Below are positions 39,033 through 49,265 of a stretch of DNA of 59,171 nt, piece by piece (the first letter of the stretch is position 1; the number at the start of each line of letters is the position of its first letter). The notes under the pieces are model-generated. The model made no database searches, had not been told where the DNA came from, and was given only the letters and a program-made list of their open reading frames with translations. The position numbers were made by a program, and so were the translations under genes. Location of the stretch: NCBI GenBank assembly GCA_014238335.1, contig JABABI010000028.1, forward strand, positions 27,280 through 86,450. Direction: 5' to 3'. The DNA comes from Fuerstiella sp. Its GTDB lineage: Bacteria > Planctomycetota > Planctomycetia > Planctomycetales > Planctomycetaceae.

Positions 39033-40193
39033 TTACGGAACGACAGGTTTTTCGGTCAAAATCAATTGCTGGTGTTCAGCGATGCGCTGCTTCTGGGCGG
39101 CGGGTGCCTTTTCCAGGGCCGTGGTCACCCACTGTTTTGCGGCGTCGAAATCTCCATTCGCGGCATGAGCAACGGCCAAAGTATCCAGGGCATTCCAGTC
39201 TTCGTACTGGCTCATACGGCAGGCAGCCGTTGCCAGTCTCACAGCTTCGCCTGGGGCCCTGGTCGAAGCGTTCTGGCTGGTCGCGTAGATCCATGCCAGA
39301 TCGTTAACTGCCTGGTAGTTATTCGAATCTTTAGTCATGGCCGTCCTGAGATCATTGATCGCGGCCGCGTCGTTTCCCTGTTGAACATGGGCATACGCTC
39401 GGTTGCCGTAAGCATTTATGTATTTTTCGTCAATCTTCAGAGCGGTAGAAAAGTCGACGATGGCGGCCTGGTAGTTGCCCTTTCGGGAGTGCACGACGCC
39501 TCGATTGTTCAATGCTTCAGGATATTCTTTGTTCAGTTGAATGGCGGCATTCAGGTCGGCCAGCGCATCGTCAAACTGATCGACGGCGATATAGCACAGG
39601 GCTCGGTTGTTCATTGCCAAAAAGTGTTCGGGATCCAGTTCGATGGCAGCATTCAGATCAGCCACAGCGGCGGCGTAATCGCTCTTCAGATATCTGGCCT
39701 GTCCTCGGTTGTTCAGCACGCCCGCCTGACCTGGTTTTCTTTTCAGGCTTTCCGAAAAATCGGCGATGGCTCCGTCGTACTGTTGGTGGGCCAGTAACGC
39801 GATGCCGCGCAGGTGAAAGTTTTCAGCACTGGGGTCTGCCTGCACGCGTTGGCTCAACTCTGTCACAGCTGTGTCGAAATTCACAGTTTCCTGTTCCCAC
39901 AACCATCCGCCTTTCTGGTCGATCCACAGCCATTCTCCGTTGGTCAGAGTCACAGTGAACGTTTCGCCGAGATACGCTTTCCAGACAATGGCTTCCGGAG
40001 TTCGCAGGGGGGCACCGGCCACGGTGACAATGACCTTGCTGCCCACCCGGTCGTCCGCCGCTGCGTCGGTGGTGTTGGCGGTCTGCTGCGGGATCGCAAA
40101 TGCGACTTGAGCATCTGTCGCTGTAAGCACGAGCCCGCACACAACGACGAAGAGCATTCCAGAAAACAGTCCCTTTTCGGATCGAGACGCCAT
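39033..40193 (-). CDS. Secreted tetratricopeptide repeat protein
   Basis: A 386-residue protein from the ATG at 40193 (AGGAAA upstream). The N-terminal signal is GLFSGMLFVVVCGLVLTATD. Residues about 50-110 form a small beta domain (KAYLGETFTVTLTNGEWLWI). At least six TPR units follow (for example FHLRGIALLAHQQYDGAIAD, VLNNRGQARYLKSDYAAAVA, ALNNRGVVHSRKGNYQAAIV). It probably acts as a protein-interaction scaffold in the periplasm. The open frame runs 68 codons further upstream without homology. No clear operon partner. Confidence 0.88.
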   Translation of the reverse strand: MASRSEKGLFSGMLFVVVCGLVLTATDAQVAFAIPQQTANTTDAAADDRVGSKVIVTVAGAPLRTPEAIVWKAYLGETFTVTLTNGEWLWIDQKGGWLWEQETVNFDTAVTELSQRVQADPSAENFHLRGIALLAHQQYDGAIADFSESLKRKPGQAGVLNNRGQARYLKSDYAAAVADLNAAIELDPEHFLAMNNRALCYIAVDQFDDALADLNAAIQLNKEYPEALNNRGVVHSRKGNYQAAIVDFSTALKIDEKYINAYGNRAYAHVQQGNDAAAINDLRTAMTKDSNNYQAVNDLAWIYATSQNASTRAPGEAVRLATAACRMSQYEDWNALDTLAVAHAANGDFDAAKQWVTTALEKAPAAQKQRIAEHQQLILTEKPVVP

Positions 40194-40636
40194 TGATGAT
40201 TTCCTGACTTGAAGGGACACGTTGGGAATTGGAAACGTTGATTGAAATGACAGACAAGCCTGCCTGTCGTACAAAGGCCCGAAAGCCATGGTTGTCGTAG
40301 GTTTCACCGGAACGCGTACTTGCCAGCGAACTGCTGGTTCTGCGCACGACCTGTCATTCCCGAGCGGCTGCTCGAATCGTCGGGCGGCCGGCACCACCTC
40401 TGCCGGCCGGGATTCTAATCATCACAGAATGTTGTGTGGAGACGGGATTATCAGATTTCACGTCGCCAGACTCAGCTGACTATGGCGGAAGCCGGAGACT
40501 CACTGGTACGCTGCAAAGTAGTTTATATCAGAATTTCGGAATTCACAGAGGATCTGACGTGTCCGTCGACGCAGTAAAAATACCAGCTCCTTGCCAGGTC
40601 AATGTCCCTTTGCGAGTACGGTGTTCAACCGCAACT
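40194..40636. other. Divergent intergenic region with one strong hairpin
   Basis: The region between the TPR gene and the efflux adaptor gene. It contains an 8-bp, all-G/C stem (CGGCCGGC, loop of nine, GCCGGCCG; 40385-40409) without a T-run. The rest shows no gene; a GTG at 40559 in frame with the adaptor is an alternative start. Confidence 0.45.
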
Positions 40637-41992
40637 ATGACAGCAGTACGCAGTGGAGTGCTTGCGGCGCTGCTGGTGCTGTCTGTGATTACCGGCTGTT
40701 CGTCTGCTGTGACCAGCCAATCCGGAGATGACGGATCGTCGGCTGCAGGACCGCCGCCGGCGCAACCGCCGGCACTAGTGCGGGTTCGTGAAGTTCGGCA
40801 GGAACAGATCGCACCGCGATTGATGGCTGTGGGGACCGTGCGGCCGCGACACTGCAGCATCATCGCATCGGCTGCCGACGGTGTCGTCGATGAGTTTTTG
40901 CGGGAGCGGGGCAGTTTCGTGAAGGCTGGCACCGTTCTGTCGCAGTTAAGAATGCTTTCCACGGAACTCGCATTAGAGGAACAGCGGGCCGTGCTGGCCG
41001 AAAGAAAAGCCCAGCATCAACAGATTCTGAAACCACGCAAAGAAGACGTCGAAGAAGCACAGGCACAGCATCTGGCGGCTGAAGCGGTGTTCGCCCATGC
41101 AGAGCAACGATTGAAGGAACTGCAGTCACTGGCAAGTCGGGGCGCTACGAATCCTTCCGCGGTCGATGATGCCGAACTTACGTACGATGAAGTCCGCCAC
41201 CGTTTACTGGCTGCCAAAGCCGTGTTTCAGCGAGTTTTCGCCGGTGCTCGTGAGGAAGAGAAGCTGCAGGCGAATGCCAGACTGCAGGCCCAGGAAAAAC
41301 ACGTCGCGTGGTCGGTAGCGGAAAAAGAAAAGCGAATCACGCGAGCTCCTTTTGACGGTTTCGTGGTTCAGGAACAGACGTACCTCGGGCAATGGCTGTC
41401 GAAGGGAGACCCTGTGGCGACGATGGTGCAACTGAACGAAGTTGATGTTGAAGTTCCTGTCGATCAGGGCTTCATTTCACAGATCGCGATTGGCCACAGC
41501 GTAAAGCTGAAGATTGCCGGGACCCCCGACCCGGACAGTGCCGATGGTCGCTGGACCGGAACGGTCGACAGCATCGTGCCACGCAGCGCCTGGGAAACAG
41601 GTTCTCGCAGTTTTCCGGTGATCGTGCGGATCAAAAACCGCATGAACGGGACGTCGGATGTTCCAATTCCCACTCTTCGTGAAGGCATGGTGGCCGAAGC
41701 CGAATTCTTCGGTCGCTCGTTTCAAGCTACGCTCGTTCCTAAGGACACGTTGGTGCGCACGTCGCGAGGCACGTTTGTGTTCGCAATTAATCCAACCACC
41801 AATGGCCAGCCCTCAAGCGTTCGCCAGGTCATGGTTCAACCGGGAATCAGTCAGTCCGAATGGGTCCAGGTCTTGGACAGCGATCTTGAATCCGGTATGC
41901 AGGTTGTTACCGAAGGCGCTGAACGTCTGCGTCCGTTCCAGTCGGTGCAGATTAAGGCTTCTGAGCCTCATCAGGAGCCATCTGTTGAATAG
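40637..41992 (+). CDS. RND efflux periplasmic adaptor (membrane fusion protein), lipoprotein
   Basis: A 451-residue HlyD/AcrA-type adaptor linking an inner-membrane RND pump to an outer-membrane channel. From the ATG at 40637 the N-terminus is a lipoprotein signal (GVLAALLVLSVITGC, lipobox cysteine at about residue 21). A biotinyl-lipoyl half (SIIASAADGVVDEFLRERGS), a helical hairpin (about residues 110-215), the second lipoyl half (RITRAPFDGFVVQEQTYLGQ) and beta-barrel segments follow. The start lacks a good ribosome site; GTG at 40559 has one (AGAGGAT) but gives an odd extended N-region. Twelve bases separate it from the permease gene. Confidence 0.9.
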   Translation: MTAVRSGVLAALLVLSVITGCSSAVTSQSGDDGSSAAGPPPAQPPALVRVREVRQEQIAPRLMAVGTVRPRHCSIIASAADGVVDEFLRERGSFVKAGTVLSQLRMLSTELALEEQRAVLAERKAQHQQILKPRKEDVEEAQAQHLAAEAVFAHAEQRLKELQSLASRGATNPSAVDDAELTYDEVRHRLLAAKAVFQRVFAGAREEEKLQANARLQAQEKHVAWSVAEKEKRITRAPFDGFVVQEQTYLGQWLSKGDPVATMVQLNEVDVEVPVDQGFISQIAIGHSVKLKIAGTPDPDSADGRWTGTVDSIVPRSAWETGSRSFPVIVRIKNRMNGTSDVPIPTLREGMVAEAEFFGRSFQATLVPKDTLVRTSRGTFVFAINPTTNGQPSSVRQVMVQPGISQSEWVQVLDSDLESGMQVVTEGAERLRPFQSVQIKASEPHQEPSVE

Positions 41993-42004
41993 TGTGCCGA
42001 CGAC

Positions 42005-45000
42005 ATGAACTTTATTGCCTTTGCCATTGAAAACCCGGTCAAAGTCACCGTCGCCGTGTTCCTGCTGGTGCTGTTCGGGGGCATTGCGTACCTCAGCACA
42101 CCAGTCCAGTTGACGCCGGATGTGGTTGAGCCGGAGATCACGGTCACCACCGTCTGGCCCGGTGCGAGTGCTCAGGAAGTCGAGCGTGAAATCATTGAAG
42201 AGCAGGAAGAACAGCTGAAGAGTGTCGAAGGTCTCGAAGAATTCAACAGCGAGAGTGCAGACTCCCGTGGCTCCATCACGCTCAAGTTTCCCGTCGGAAC
42301 ATCACTGTCCGACGCGCGCGCACGCACGTCGGAAAAATTGAATCAGGTGCCTGAATATCCGGATGACGCCAACGAGCCGGTGATCAGTACTGTCAACGCC
42401 AACACGAACGCCGTCGCCTGGTTCATTCTGAAGCCGCTGCCGCCCACACATGAGGATCTGCAGAATCTGATCGTGCTGCACCCGGAACTCGCCACCCCGC
42501 TGGCCCCCATTCTAAACAGTCCCGGTCGTGTGGCTCTGACTCGCATCAACGACCTGGTGGATGAACATCCCGTTCTGGAAACCTTTGTGCTGGGGCGAAA
42601 CAATCCGGCGCTGATGAAGAAGTTCGCCGAAGACTTCATCGAAGCTGAGTTCGAACGAGTACCGGGCATCGCCAATGCCAACGTCTTCGGTGGACAGGAC
42701 CAGGAATTCCGAATCATCGTCAATCCGACTCGGTTAGCCGCACTCGGCGTCACCATCGATGCCCTTCGCGCCGTGTTAGTCGGTCAGAACCAAAACACGT
42801 CGGCGGGTGATATTCAGGAAGGTAAGCAACGCAATGTCGTTCGTACACTGGGCCAGTTTCAATCGGCTGTTCAGGTCGAAGACACCATCATCACCCACCG
42901 CGACGGCAGTCCGGTCCGTGTTCGCGACATTGCCACTGTTGGCATCAGCTACAAGAAACCCAGCGGAGTTGTACGGCAACAGGGACTCAGCGCGCTGGCC
43001 GTGAATGCGCAGCAGTCGCCGGGCACGAACCTGAAGGCCATCATGGGGCCGGCTCGACAGGAGCTGGATCTTGATGGTGACGGCACCATTACGAGTTTCG
43101 AACTGGCAGAATGCGAACGAGTCTACGGCAGGTGTCTGCGGATCGCTGTCGAAGATCTCAACCAGGGCGTACTGAAACAGAAGGGCGTCTATCTGGATCA
43201 GGTCTACGACGAGACTCTGTACCTGGATTCCGCGACAGACCTGGTCCGCAGCAACGTCTACATTGGCGGCACGCTGGCCGTCCTCGTTCTGTTACTGTTT
43301 CTTCGCAGTCTTCGTTCCGTGTTGATTGTCGGTCTGGCGATTCCGATCAGCGTGGTGGGGACGTGTCTGTTTGTGAAGGCGTTCGACCGCAGTATCAACG
43401 TCATCAGCCTTGCGGGAATGGCGTTTGCCGTCGGCATGGTTGTCGACAACGCAATCGTCGTTTTAGAAAACATTTACCGTCATCATCAGATGGGCAAGAC
43501 GCCAAAGCGGGCGGCGCTGGAAGGAACACAGGAAGTCTGGGGAGCCGTTCTGGCGTCGACTCTGACCACGCTGGCCGTGTTTGTTCCCGTGATCTTTGTC
43601 CAGGGACAGGCGGGCCAGTTGTTTCGCGACATTGCAATCGCGATCAGTTGCGCTGTGGCACTTTCGCTGTTGGTCAGCGTTACCGTGATTCCCACTGCTG
43701 CAGCACGATTGTTGAGTCGCCGGCGTTCGACTGATGAATCCCATACAGCAGATTTAACAGTGTCGGACGATCCCGTCTCCTTTCCTTCACAGGCGGACGT
43801 TGAATCAGGCTTTGGTATTCGCGGCCTCTTCGGTCTTGTTCGTCTTGGGAGCTGGCTGAATCACGGCTTTGCCGACGGGATGAGGCAGCTTCTTTCGATG
43901 CGTGGCAGCTCGATCATCCGCTTGGCAATCGTGATAGCGTTTGTGGCTGGTTCATTGACGCTTAGTCAGAAACTGATGCCCGACACGGAGTACCTTCCCG
44001 ATGGAAATCGGAATCTGATTATTGCGATCCTGTTGCCACCGCCAGGCTACAATGTTAATCAAATGATCAGCCTGGGCGAGAATATTGAAAAGCAGCTGGC
44101 GCCCTACTGGCTCGGTCAGAAGGGAGACGACGCCCCGGAAATCGAAAGCTTCTTCTTTGTGGCCAGCGGTCGCAGCCTGTTCATGGGGGCGCGATCAGCA
44201 GACGAATTACGGTCGGCCGAGCTGATTCCGATCTTGTCACGGGCTGCCGCCGCACAACCGGGCGTGATTCCGATTGTCAGCCAGGCCAGCCTGTTCGACA
44301 GCGCTTTGAGCGGGGGACGCACGATCGATATCGAAATCACAGGTCCCGACCTCGAAGTTCTTGTGATGGAGGCTCAAAAGGCTTTCGGCATCTGCATGCA
44401 GGAATTCCCAATGACTGCCGGAAATCAACTGCGTCCGATTCCCGGCCTGGATCTGTCGAGCCCCGAGCTGCACGTCGTCCCGCGGCTGGAAAAAGCGTCC
44501 GAACTTGGGATCTCTTCTTCGTCCATTGGCTATGCTGTCAACGCACTTGTCGACGGAGCTTTCGCCGGAGACTACTGGCATGAAGGCCGTCGTATCGACC
44601 TGGTGATTTACGGTGACGATGCTTACGCCGACCAAAGTCAGGATCTGGAGAACCTTCCCCTCAGTACACCCGGCGGTGACAATGTGTTGCTGTCGACGGT
44701 TGCTGATGTGGTTCTCAGCCGCGGCCCGGAACAGGTAAACCACGTCGAACGTCTGCGTTCCATCACCCTGCAGCTGAAGCCTGCCGGTGGCATCGCTCTG
44801 GAAGCAGCACTGCGTAAGGTGGAAGAGAAGATCCGTGGGCCACTGATGCAATCCCCCAATTTTCAGTCCGGGCTGTATCAGATCCGGCTGGCGGGCACGG
44901 CCGACAAACTGGCGGACACATGGTATGAACTGAAGTGGAACCTGGTCCTGGCTGTTCTACTGACTTATCTGTTGATGTCGGCCCTGTTCGAATCGTTTCT

Positions 45001-45523
45001 CTATCCCCTCGTCATCATGACCAGCGTTGCGCTGGCCCTTGTCGGCGGGCTGATCGGACTGACCGTTCTGAATCGATTTTCGTTTCAAACGCTGGACATG
45101 CTCACAATGCTGGGCTTCGTGATTCTGATCGGTACCGTGGTGAACAATGCGATTTTGATTGTGCACCAAACCCTGAACCTGATTCGCGACGAAGGCATGA
45201 CTTCGAATGATGCCGTATGCGAAAGTGTCCGTACCAGAATCCGGCCGATCTTCATGAGTACCCTGACAACGGTTCTGGGTATGCTGCCGCTGGTCGTACC
45301 CGTTCCGTCGCTTGTGGAAGGTCACCTGGTCTGGATTGCCGGAGCTGGCAGCGAACTCTATCGAGGCCTCGGCAGTGTCGTGCTGGGCGGATTGATTGTT
45401 TCCACCGCTTTTACTCTGATTCTGGTCCCCGCCGGCTTCAGTCTGGTCATGGACGCGCAAGCGGGGCTTGCCCGATTAACGGCGTCATTCCACAATCCGT
45501 TCCCCAAACGCCGCAAGGTTTGA
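42005..45523 (+). CDS. RND family efflux permease with internal EF-hand loop
   Basis: A 1172-residue HAE1-type RND transporter: N-terminal helix (NPVKVTVAVFLLVLFGGIAY), porter domains (VWPGASAQEVEREI), the TM4 charge motif (GMAFAVGMVVDNAIVVLENI) and the C-terminal repeat (LTYLLMSALFESFLYPLVIM). It is longer than AcrB (1049). In the first porter region, residues 355-366 read DLDGDGTITSFE, a perfect 12-residue EF-hand calcium loop (D1, D3, D5, G6, I8, E12), not known to me in this family. A polar insert also lies near residues 140-200. The adaptor gene is directly upstream; no TolC gene is in the window, so the outer channel comes from elsewhere. Substrate unknown. Confidence 0.93.
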   Translation: MNFIAFAIENPVKVTVAVFLLVLFGGIAYLSTPVQLTPDVVEPEITVTTVWPGASAQEVEREIIEEQEEQLKSVEGLEEFNSESADSRGSITLKFPVGTSLSDARARTSEKLNQVPEYPDDANEPVISTVNANTNAVAWFILKPLPPTHEDLQNLIVLHPELATPLAPILNSPGRVALTRINDLVDEHPVLETFVLGRNNPALMKKFAEDFIEAEFERVPGIANANVFGGQDQEFRIIVNPTRLAALGVTIDALRAVLVGQNQNTSAGDIQEGKQRNVVRTLGQFQSAVQVEDTIITHRDGSPVRVRDIATVGISYKKPSGVVRQQGLSALAVNAQQSPGTNLKAIMGPARQELDLDGDGTITSFELAECERVYGRCLRIAVEDLNQGVLKQKGVYLDQVYDETLYLDSATDLVRSNVYIGGTLAVLVLLLFLRSLRSVLIVGLAIPISVVGTCLFVKAFDRSINVISLAGMAFAVGMVVDNAIVVLENIYRHHQMGKTPKRAALEGTQEVWGAVLASTLTTLAVFVPVIFVQGQAGQLFRDIAIAISCAVALSLLVSVTVIPTAAARLLSRRRSTDESHTADLTVSDDPVSFPSQADVESGFGIRGLFGLVRLGSWLNHGFADGMRQLLSMRGSSIIRLAIVIAFVAGSLTLSQKLMPDTEYLPDGNRNLIIAILLPPPGYNVNQMISLGENIEKQLAPYWLGQKGDDAPEIESFFFVASGRSLFMGARSADELRSAELIPILSRAAAAQPGVIPIVSQASLFDSALSGGRTIDIEITGPDLEVLVMEAQKAFGICMQEFPMTAGNQLRPIPGLDLSSPELHVVPRLEKASELGISSSSIGYAVNALVDGAFAGDYWHEGRRIDLVIYGDDAYADQSQDLENLPLSTPGGDNVLLSTVADVVLSRGPEQVNHVERLRSITLQLKPAGGIALEAALRKVEEKIRGPLMQSPNFQSGLYQIRLAGTADKLADTWYELKWNLVLAVLLTYLLMSALFESFLYPLVIMTSVALALVGGLIGLTVLNRFSFQTLDMLTMLGFVILIGTVVNNAILIVHQTLNLIRDEGMTSNDAVCESVRTRIRPIFMSTLTTVLGMLPLVVPVPSLVEGHLVWIAGAGSELYRGLGSVVLGGLIVSTAFTLILVPAGFSLVMDAQAGLARLTASFHNPFPKRRKV

Positions 45524-45675
45524 CTGTCGGTATCGTGCCGATCAGCGTCCTGGATTCCGGTTCTTGAAGTCACGCATTTTCGAAGCCTTCTCGCTGGCCG
45601 CAGCGTGACAAAACAATGGGACGTTCATCCTTGAGCGGTTTAGTCGATGCGTTCCTCTATGTATAAACGATTCTC

Positions 45676-47562
45676 ATGCGGGACTTCACTGGCCAGACAA
45701 CGGGGCACAGATCATTCCTTCGTCAGCTGCAGCGAATGGGGTCCGTATCGACTATCGCCATTTTCCTGTCAGTCGCCGCCTCCGGACATCCCGTTTCGCT
45801 GTCTCGTTCACTGGTGTACGTTGCTGGCGACGAAATTCGCGTCACTGTCGAAGTCTTTCTGGAAGACCTGTTTCTGTTTCACGATCTGCAGCCCAACGCG
45901 GCGGACTGTCTTGACGCAGTAACTATTCAACAGGGAATCGAGCTGCATCGTTCGTTCGTGGCCGAACGTTTTGTGATGCAGGATGCAGGTGGCCATCGTC
46001 TGCAGAAGAGTCAATCCATCAACGTTAACTTTGACGTCCCGGTCGGTGGTGTGCCGCTGACCGAACTGATGTCGCACAAATTGACGTTTGAACTTCGGTA
46101 CTCCCCGGCAGCATCGCCCGAGTTTCTGACATTCAGTCAGCGCTTCGCCGGCGACGATGGGCTGCTTCCCGCAGAAATGCAGTTGACGATCAAACAGGAA
46201 GGTGGTGACGTGCTGTATGACAAAGCTCTCGTCACTGGCATTCCGATAACGCAGCGGTTTGTCTGGGACCGACCGGCGTTAACCGAGAAATCCTCTGACA
46301 GGGAACGAGCAGTATGGCTGGCCCAGGAGCAGAACAAGACTCTGGGCATCACCAGTTACAGTTCCGTGTATTCGTTTCTGTATGTGGAAGACTTTGAAGT
46401 TCGCCATGAGATTCTGATACCTCTGCTGACACTGCAGCAGATACTGACGTTGCCGCATGATGGAGACGAATTCTTCAGTCGTGAAGAACAGCAGGCAGCA
46501 GCCCCTTTGATCGCCGATCATTTCGCCACCGGCAACCCCGTCCGGATCGATGGCCAGGATGCCAGGGCGGTCGTGAGCCGTTGCGACTTCTATGGCCTGA
46601 GTCTTACAGACCTGGCGCGTCGTGCGCAGCCGCAGCCAGTGCCTCTGTCCAGTGCTCGCGTCGGACTCATTCTTTCGTATCCTCTGAGCAAGGCTCCTGC
46701 ACACGTACGTTTGCAGTGGAATCGATTTGCAAAAACTCTGTGGTCTGTAAACGTTGTGGTGTTTGACAGTACCGGTGGTTATCGCAAAACGGTCACCAGA
46801 GTTGGAAACAACAACATCGTTGAATGGAAGGCCGGCGTTCGGACAGCCCGGGCGCACGTACACGCAATTCCAGCGGAAGTGACATCGCAACCGACGTTCG
46901 AAATTTCGTCGGGTTCCGTGGGTCTCCTGCTGCTTGCTGTGGCGGCATTCACGTTCCGAACGGCGAAATCAGGTCTTGACCGACGAACGGTCATGGCCGT
47001 CACCGTTCTGCTCTGCTGTGCCTGGGCAGTCAGGGACAGTGGCTTCGGGAAACTGGCGGTTCCCGTGGGAAGACGTCCGCCGATTACCAATGAAACAGCC
47101 GAAGCAGTGTTTGCGGCACTGCATGATAATATCTACGCGGCGTTTCAGTATCGCACGGAAAGTGATGTCTACGATGCTTTGGCCTTCAGTACCAGTGGTG
47201 ACGTACTGCAGGCCACCTACCTGAAAATCATGGAAGGCCTGAAGATGGAGGAACAGGGCGGAGCGGTGGCGCGAGTAAAGCAGGTGGAGATTCTGGACGG
47301 TACGCGAACTGAACTGACCGTTCCGCAACAATCGAAAGCACAACCTGGAGGATTTGCGTATCGGTGTCGCTGGAATGTTTCCGGCACGGTGGAACACTGG
47401 GGACACATTCATGCACGCACGAATCAGTTTGAAGCTGATTTTTGTGTCGAGTCGGTCGGCGGGAACTGGAAAGTGACGAACGTCGACATTGTTGACAATC
47501 GACGCGTGCACTTTTCCACGGGGGTGCGTGACCTTTCCGAAACGGTCGATGCCTCGTTGTAA
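45676..47562 (+). CDS. Membrane protein of unknown function with periplasmic N-terminal and C-terminal domains
   Basis: The frame is 628 residues. An in-frame ATG at 45736 gives a cleaner signal peptide (MGSVSTIAIFLSVAASGHP) and may be the true start. Residues about 40-170 form a beta-rich domain (LVYVAGDEIRVTVEVFLEDL). Two hydrophobic helices at about 405-450 (SGSVGLLLLAVAAFTF, TVMAVTVLLCCAWAV) are followed by a C-terminal domain of about 170 residues (AALHDNIYAAFQYRTESDVY, VEHWGHIHARTNQFEADFCV) whose pattern suggests an NTF2/cystatin-like fold. I do not recognise the family. It lies between the efflux pair and the ExbB-like gene, 386 bases from the latter, so an operon is not certain. Confidence 0.7.
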   Translation: MRDFTGQTTGHRSFLRQLQRMGSVSTIAIFLSVAASGHPVSLSRSLVYVAGDEIRVTVEVFLEDLFLFHDLQPNAADCLDAVTIQQGIELHRSFVAERFVMQDAGGHRLQKSQSINVNFDVPVGGVPLTELMSHKLTFELRYSPAASPEFLTFSQRFAGDDGLLPAEMQLTIKQEGGDVLYDKALVTGIPITQRFVWDRPALTEKSSDRERAVWLAQEQNKTLGITSYSSVYSFLYVEDFEVRHEILIPLLTLQQILTLPHDGDEFFSREEQQAAAPLIADHFATGNPVRIDGQDARAVVSRCDFYGLSLTDLARRAQPQPVPLSSARVGLILSYPLSKAPAHVRLQWNRFAKTLWSVNVVVFDSTGGYRKTVTRVGNNNIVEWKAGVRTARAHVHAIPAEVTSQPTFEISSGSVGLLLLAVAAFTFRTAKSGLDRRTVMAVTVLLCCAWAVRDSGFGKLAVPVGRRPPITNETAEAVFAALHDNIYAAFQYRTESDVYDALAFSTSGDVLQATYLKIMEGLKMEEQGGAVARVKQVEILDGTRTELTVPQQSKAQPGGFAYRCRWNVSGTVEHWGHIHARTNQFEADFCVESVGGNWKVTNVDIVDNRRVHFSTGVRDLSETVDASL

Positions 47563-47948
47563 CGGTTTGTCTTTCCGCCGTAACCGGCATCCCTCACGGT
47601 GTCCGTTTTCATGGGCGTGCTCGGTTCATCATGAAACGGCTGACGTACCCGGCAGCGGGGTGCCCTGCTGCAGCATTGCGGTCGGTTCCTGTTCCGCGTT
47701 TATCGGCGAATCCTGCCGCACTGGTTTTTAACATCGCCGGACCGCAGCGACGGGCTACGGCCACCAGGACGTTTCCAGCGATTCCAGGTGATCCATCTCA
47801 ACAAGCTGTATCGATTGTGACGATCATTCTGCATATCACGCCGTCCGGGGGGCTCGGCGTGTTCTGCGTTTCGTTATGCGGAAACCTGCACCTGAGGTCA
47901 GCCGATTTCGATCCACCGCAGCGTGTTTGACGTGTTGCCCCTGCCATT
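47563..47948. other. Intergenic region, one weak hairpin
   Basis: No gene recognised. CACGCCG-N11-CGGCGTG (47837-47861) is a perfect 7-bp stem followed by only a short T-containing stretch. It could end transcription from the gene at 45676 or sit in the leader of the ExbB-like gene. Confidence 0.35.
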
Positions 47949-49265
47949 ATGATGCGGGGCAATTCGGTGACTCAACAGCGAAACGTGGCTTCTGGCAGTC
48001 TTCGAACCGCAGTGCTGGCGACGGGTCTTACGATCCTGTTCTACGCGGTCGGACCGAACGTACCAGGCATCTCTGAGTTCGTCACTCGGTATTTCTGCAC
48101 TCACCCGCTCGAATACATCAGTACGGCCATGTTCTTCACGGGGCTGACCATTCTGCTGCAGAAGCAGATTGGTCTGCGCCACGAACGCCGTATTCTGAAA
48201 GGCGTTCCAACGCTGCCACTGCCATCTTCTGTCGCAGCCGATTCGCAGTCCGGTGGTCATGCCGTGCTGACACAATGGTATAACGAACAGACAACAACGT
48301 TGCACTCCACGCACCTGTTCTCACGGGTTCAGGATGTGATGAGTTACCTGCGAAGTTCGCACGCTGACGGGCTGGAAGAGCATCTGCGATACCTTGCGGA
48401 ACTGGCCAGTGAACGTTTGCACCAGAGCTATGCGACCATCCGCACCATCACGTGGGCCATACCGATTCTCGGTTTCTTGGGGACGGTGATCGGAATCACG
48501 ATGGCACTCGCGAACGTCACTCCGGAACAGCTGGACTCATCGCTGGGTGAAGTTACGGGGGGCCTTGCTGTCGCCTTCGACACGACAGCCCTGGCACTGG
48601 GGATGTCCATCGTTCTGGTGTTTGCATCGTTTGCCGTGGAACAGTGCGAACAATCGGTCCTGAATGACGTAGAACGTTTTGGCATCGAGGCGCTGCTGCC
48701 TCGTTTCAGCAGCGGGAAACCCAGGACTGAAGACGCCAGGGACTCCAGCGCAGAACTTCTGAAGACACTTGTCAGACAACAGTCCGAAGTCTGGGCCGAA
48801 CAGCTGGCCGGGGTCCGAAACACATGGACGGGACTACTGGAACATCACGCCGATGGATTGCGGCACGCCCTTGAGGCAGACCTTGAGCAGACATTGAAGT
48901 CCCACCGTGACGATGCCACCGACACCCGGGATGCCTATGCACAGGCGCTGCAGGACAGTAGTCAGTCACTAGTAGACCGGACGGAAGAGCTGCTGGATTC
49001 ATTTGAAGATCGCATGTCCAGCTGGCAGGACGCGATTCGCACCAGTTCTCAGTCAGCGGTTGGCCAGACAGAAGCGATTCATGAACTGGGAGCCACAATG
49101 CTGCGCATGGGTGAGTCTGAAGAAAGACTGGTCAGGCTGCAGCAGCAGCTTCATGACAATCTGCAGGCCATTCAGCTTGCTGAGACGCTGGAGCAGACCG
49201 CCAACAGCCTGACGGCTGCAGTGCATGTTCTGACTGCCAAGACGTCTCAACGGTCAGCGGCCTAA
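47949..49265 (+). CDS. MotA/TolQ/ExbB-type proton channel protein with helical tail
   Basis: A 438-residue inner-membrane protein. Predicted helices are at about 20-36, 57-71, 168-188 and 203-231, with a cytoplasmic loop between the second and third, as in MotA/ExbB. TM3 (AIPILGFLGTVIGITMALANV) and TM4 (GGLAVAFDTTALALGMSIVL) carry the family's conserved GTV-x-G and threonine residues lining the ion path. After TM4 a helical tail of about 205 residues (EQTLKSHRDDATDTRDAYAQ and similar) resembles a coiled coil, an addition also known from ZorA-type proteins. It should pentamerise around partner helices. The next two genes encode fitting single-helix partners. Confidence 0.88.
   Translation: MMRGNSVTQQRNVASGSLRTAVLATGLTILFYAVGPNVPGISEFVTRYFCTHPLEYISTAMFFTGLTILLQKQIGLRHERRILKGVPTLPLPSSVAADSQSGGHAVLTQWYNEQTTTLHSTHLFSRVQDVMSYLRSSHADGLEEHLRYLAELASERLHQSYATIRTITWAIPILGFLGTVIGITMALANVTPEQLDSSLGEVTGGLAVAFDTTALALGMSIVLVFASFAVEQCEQSVLNDVERFGIEALLPRFSSGKPRTEDARDSSAELLKTLVRQQSEVWAEQLAGVRNTWTGLLEHHADGLRHALEADLEQTLKSHRDDATDTRDAYAQALQDSSQSLVDRTEELLDSFEDRMSSWQDAIRTSSQSAVGQTEAIHELGATMLRMGESEERLVRLQQQLHDNLQAIQLAETLEQTANSLTAAVHVLTAKTSQRSAA

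Noticed and set aside
38889..39797. 302-codon plus-strand frame
   Set aside because: It lies entirely antisense to the TPR gene, has no domain and no ribosome site; the hydrophobic-looking residues come from the complementary TPR codons.
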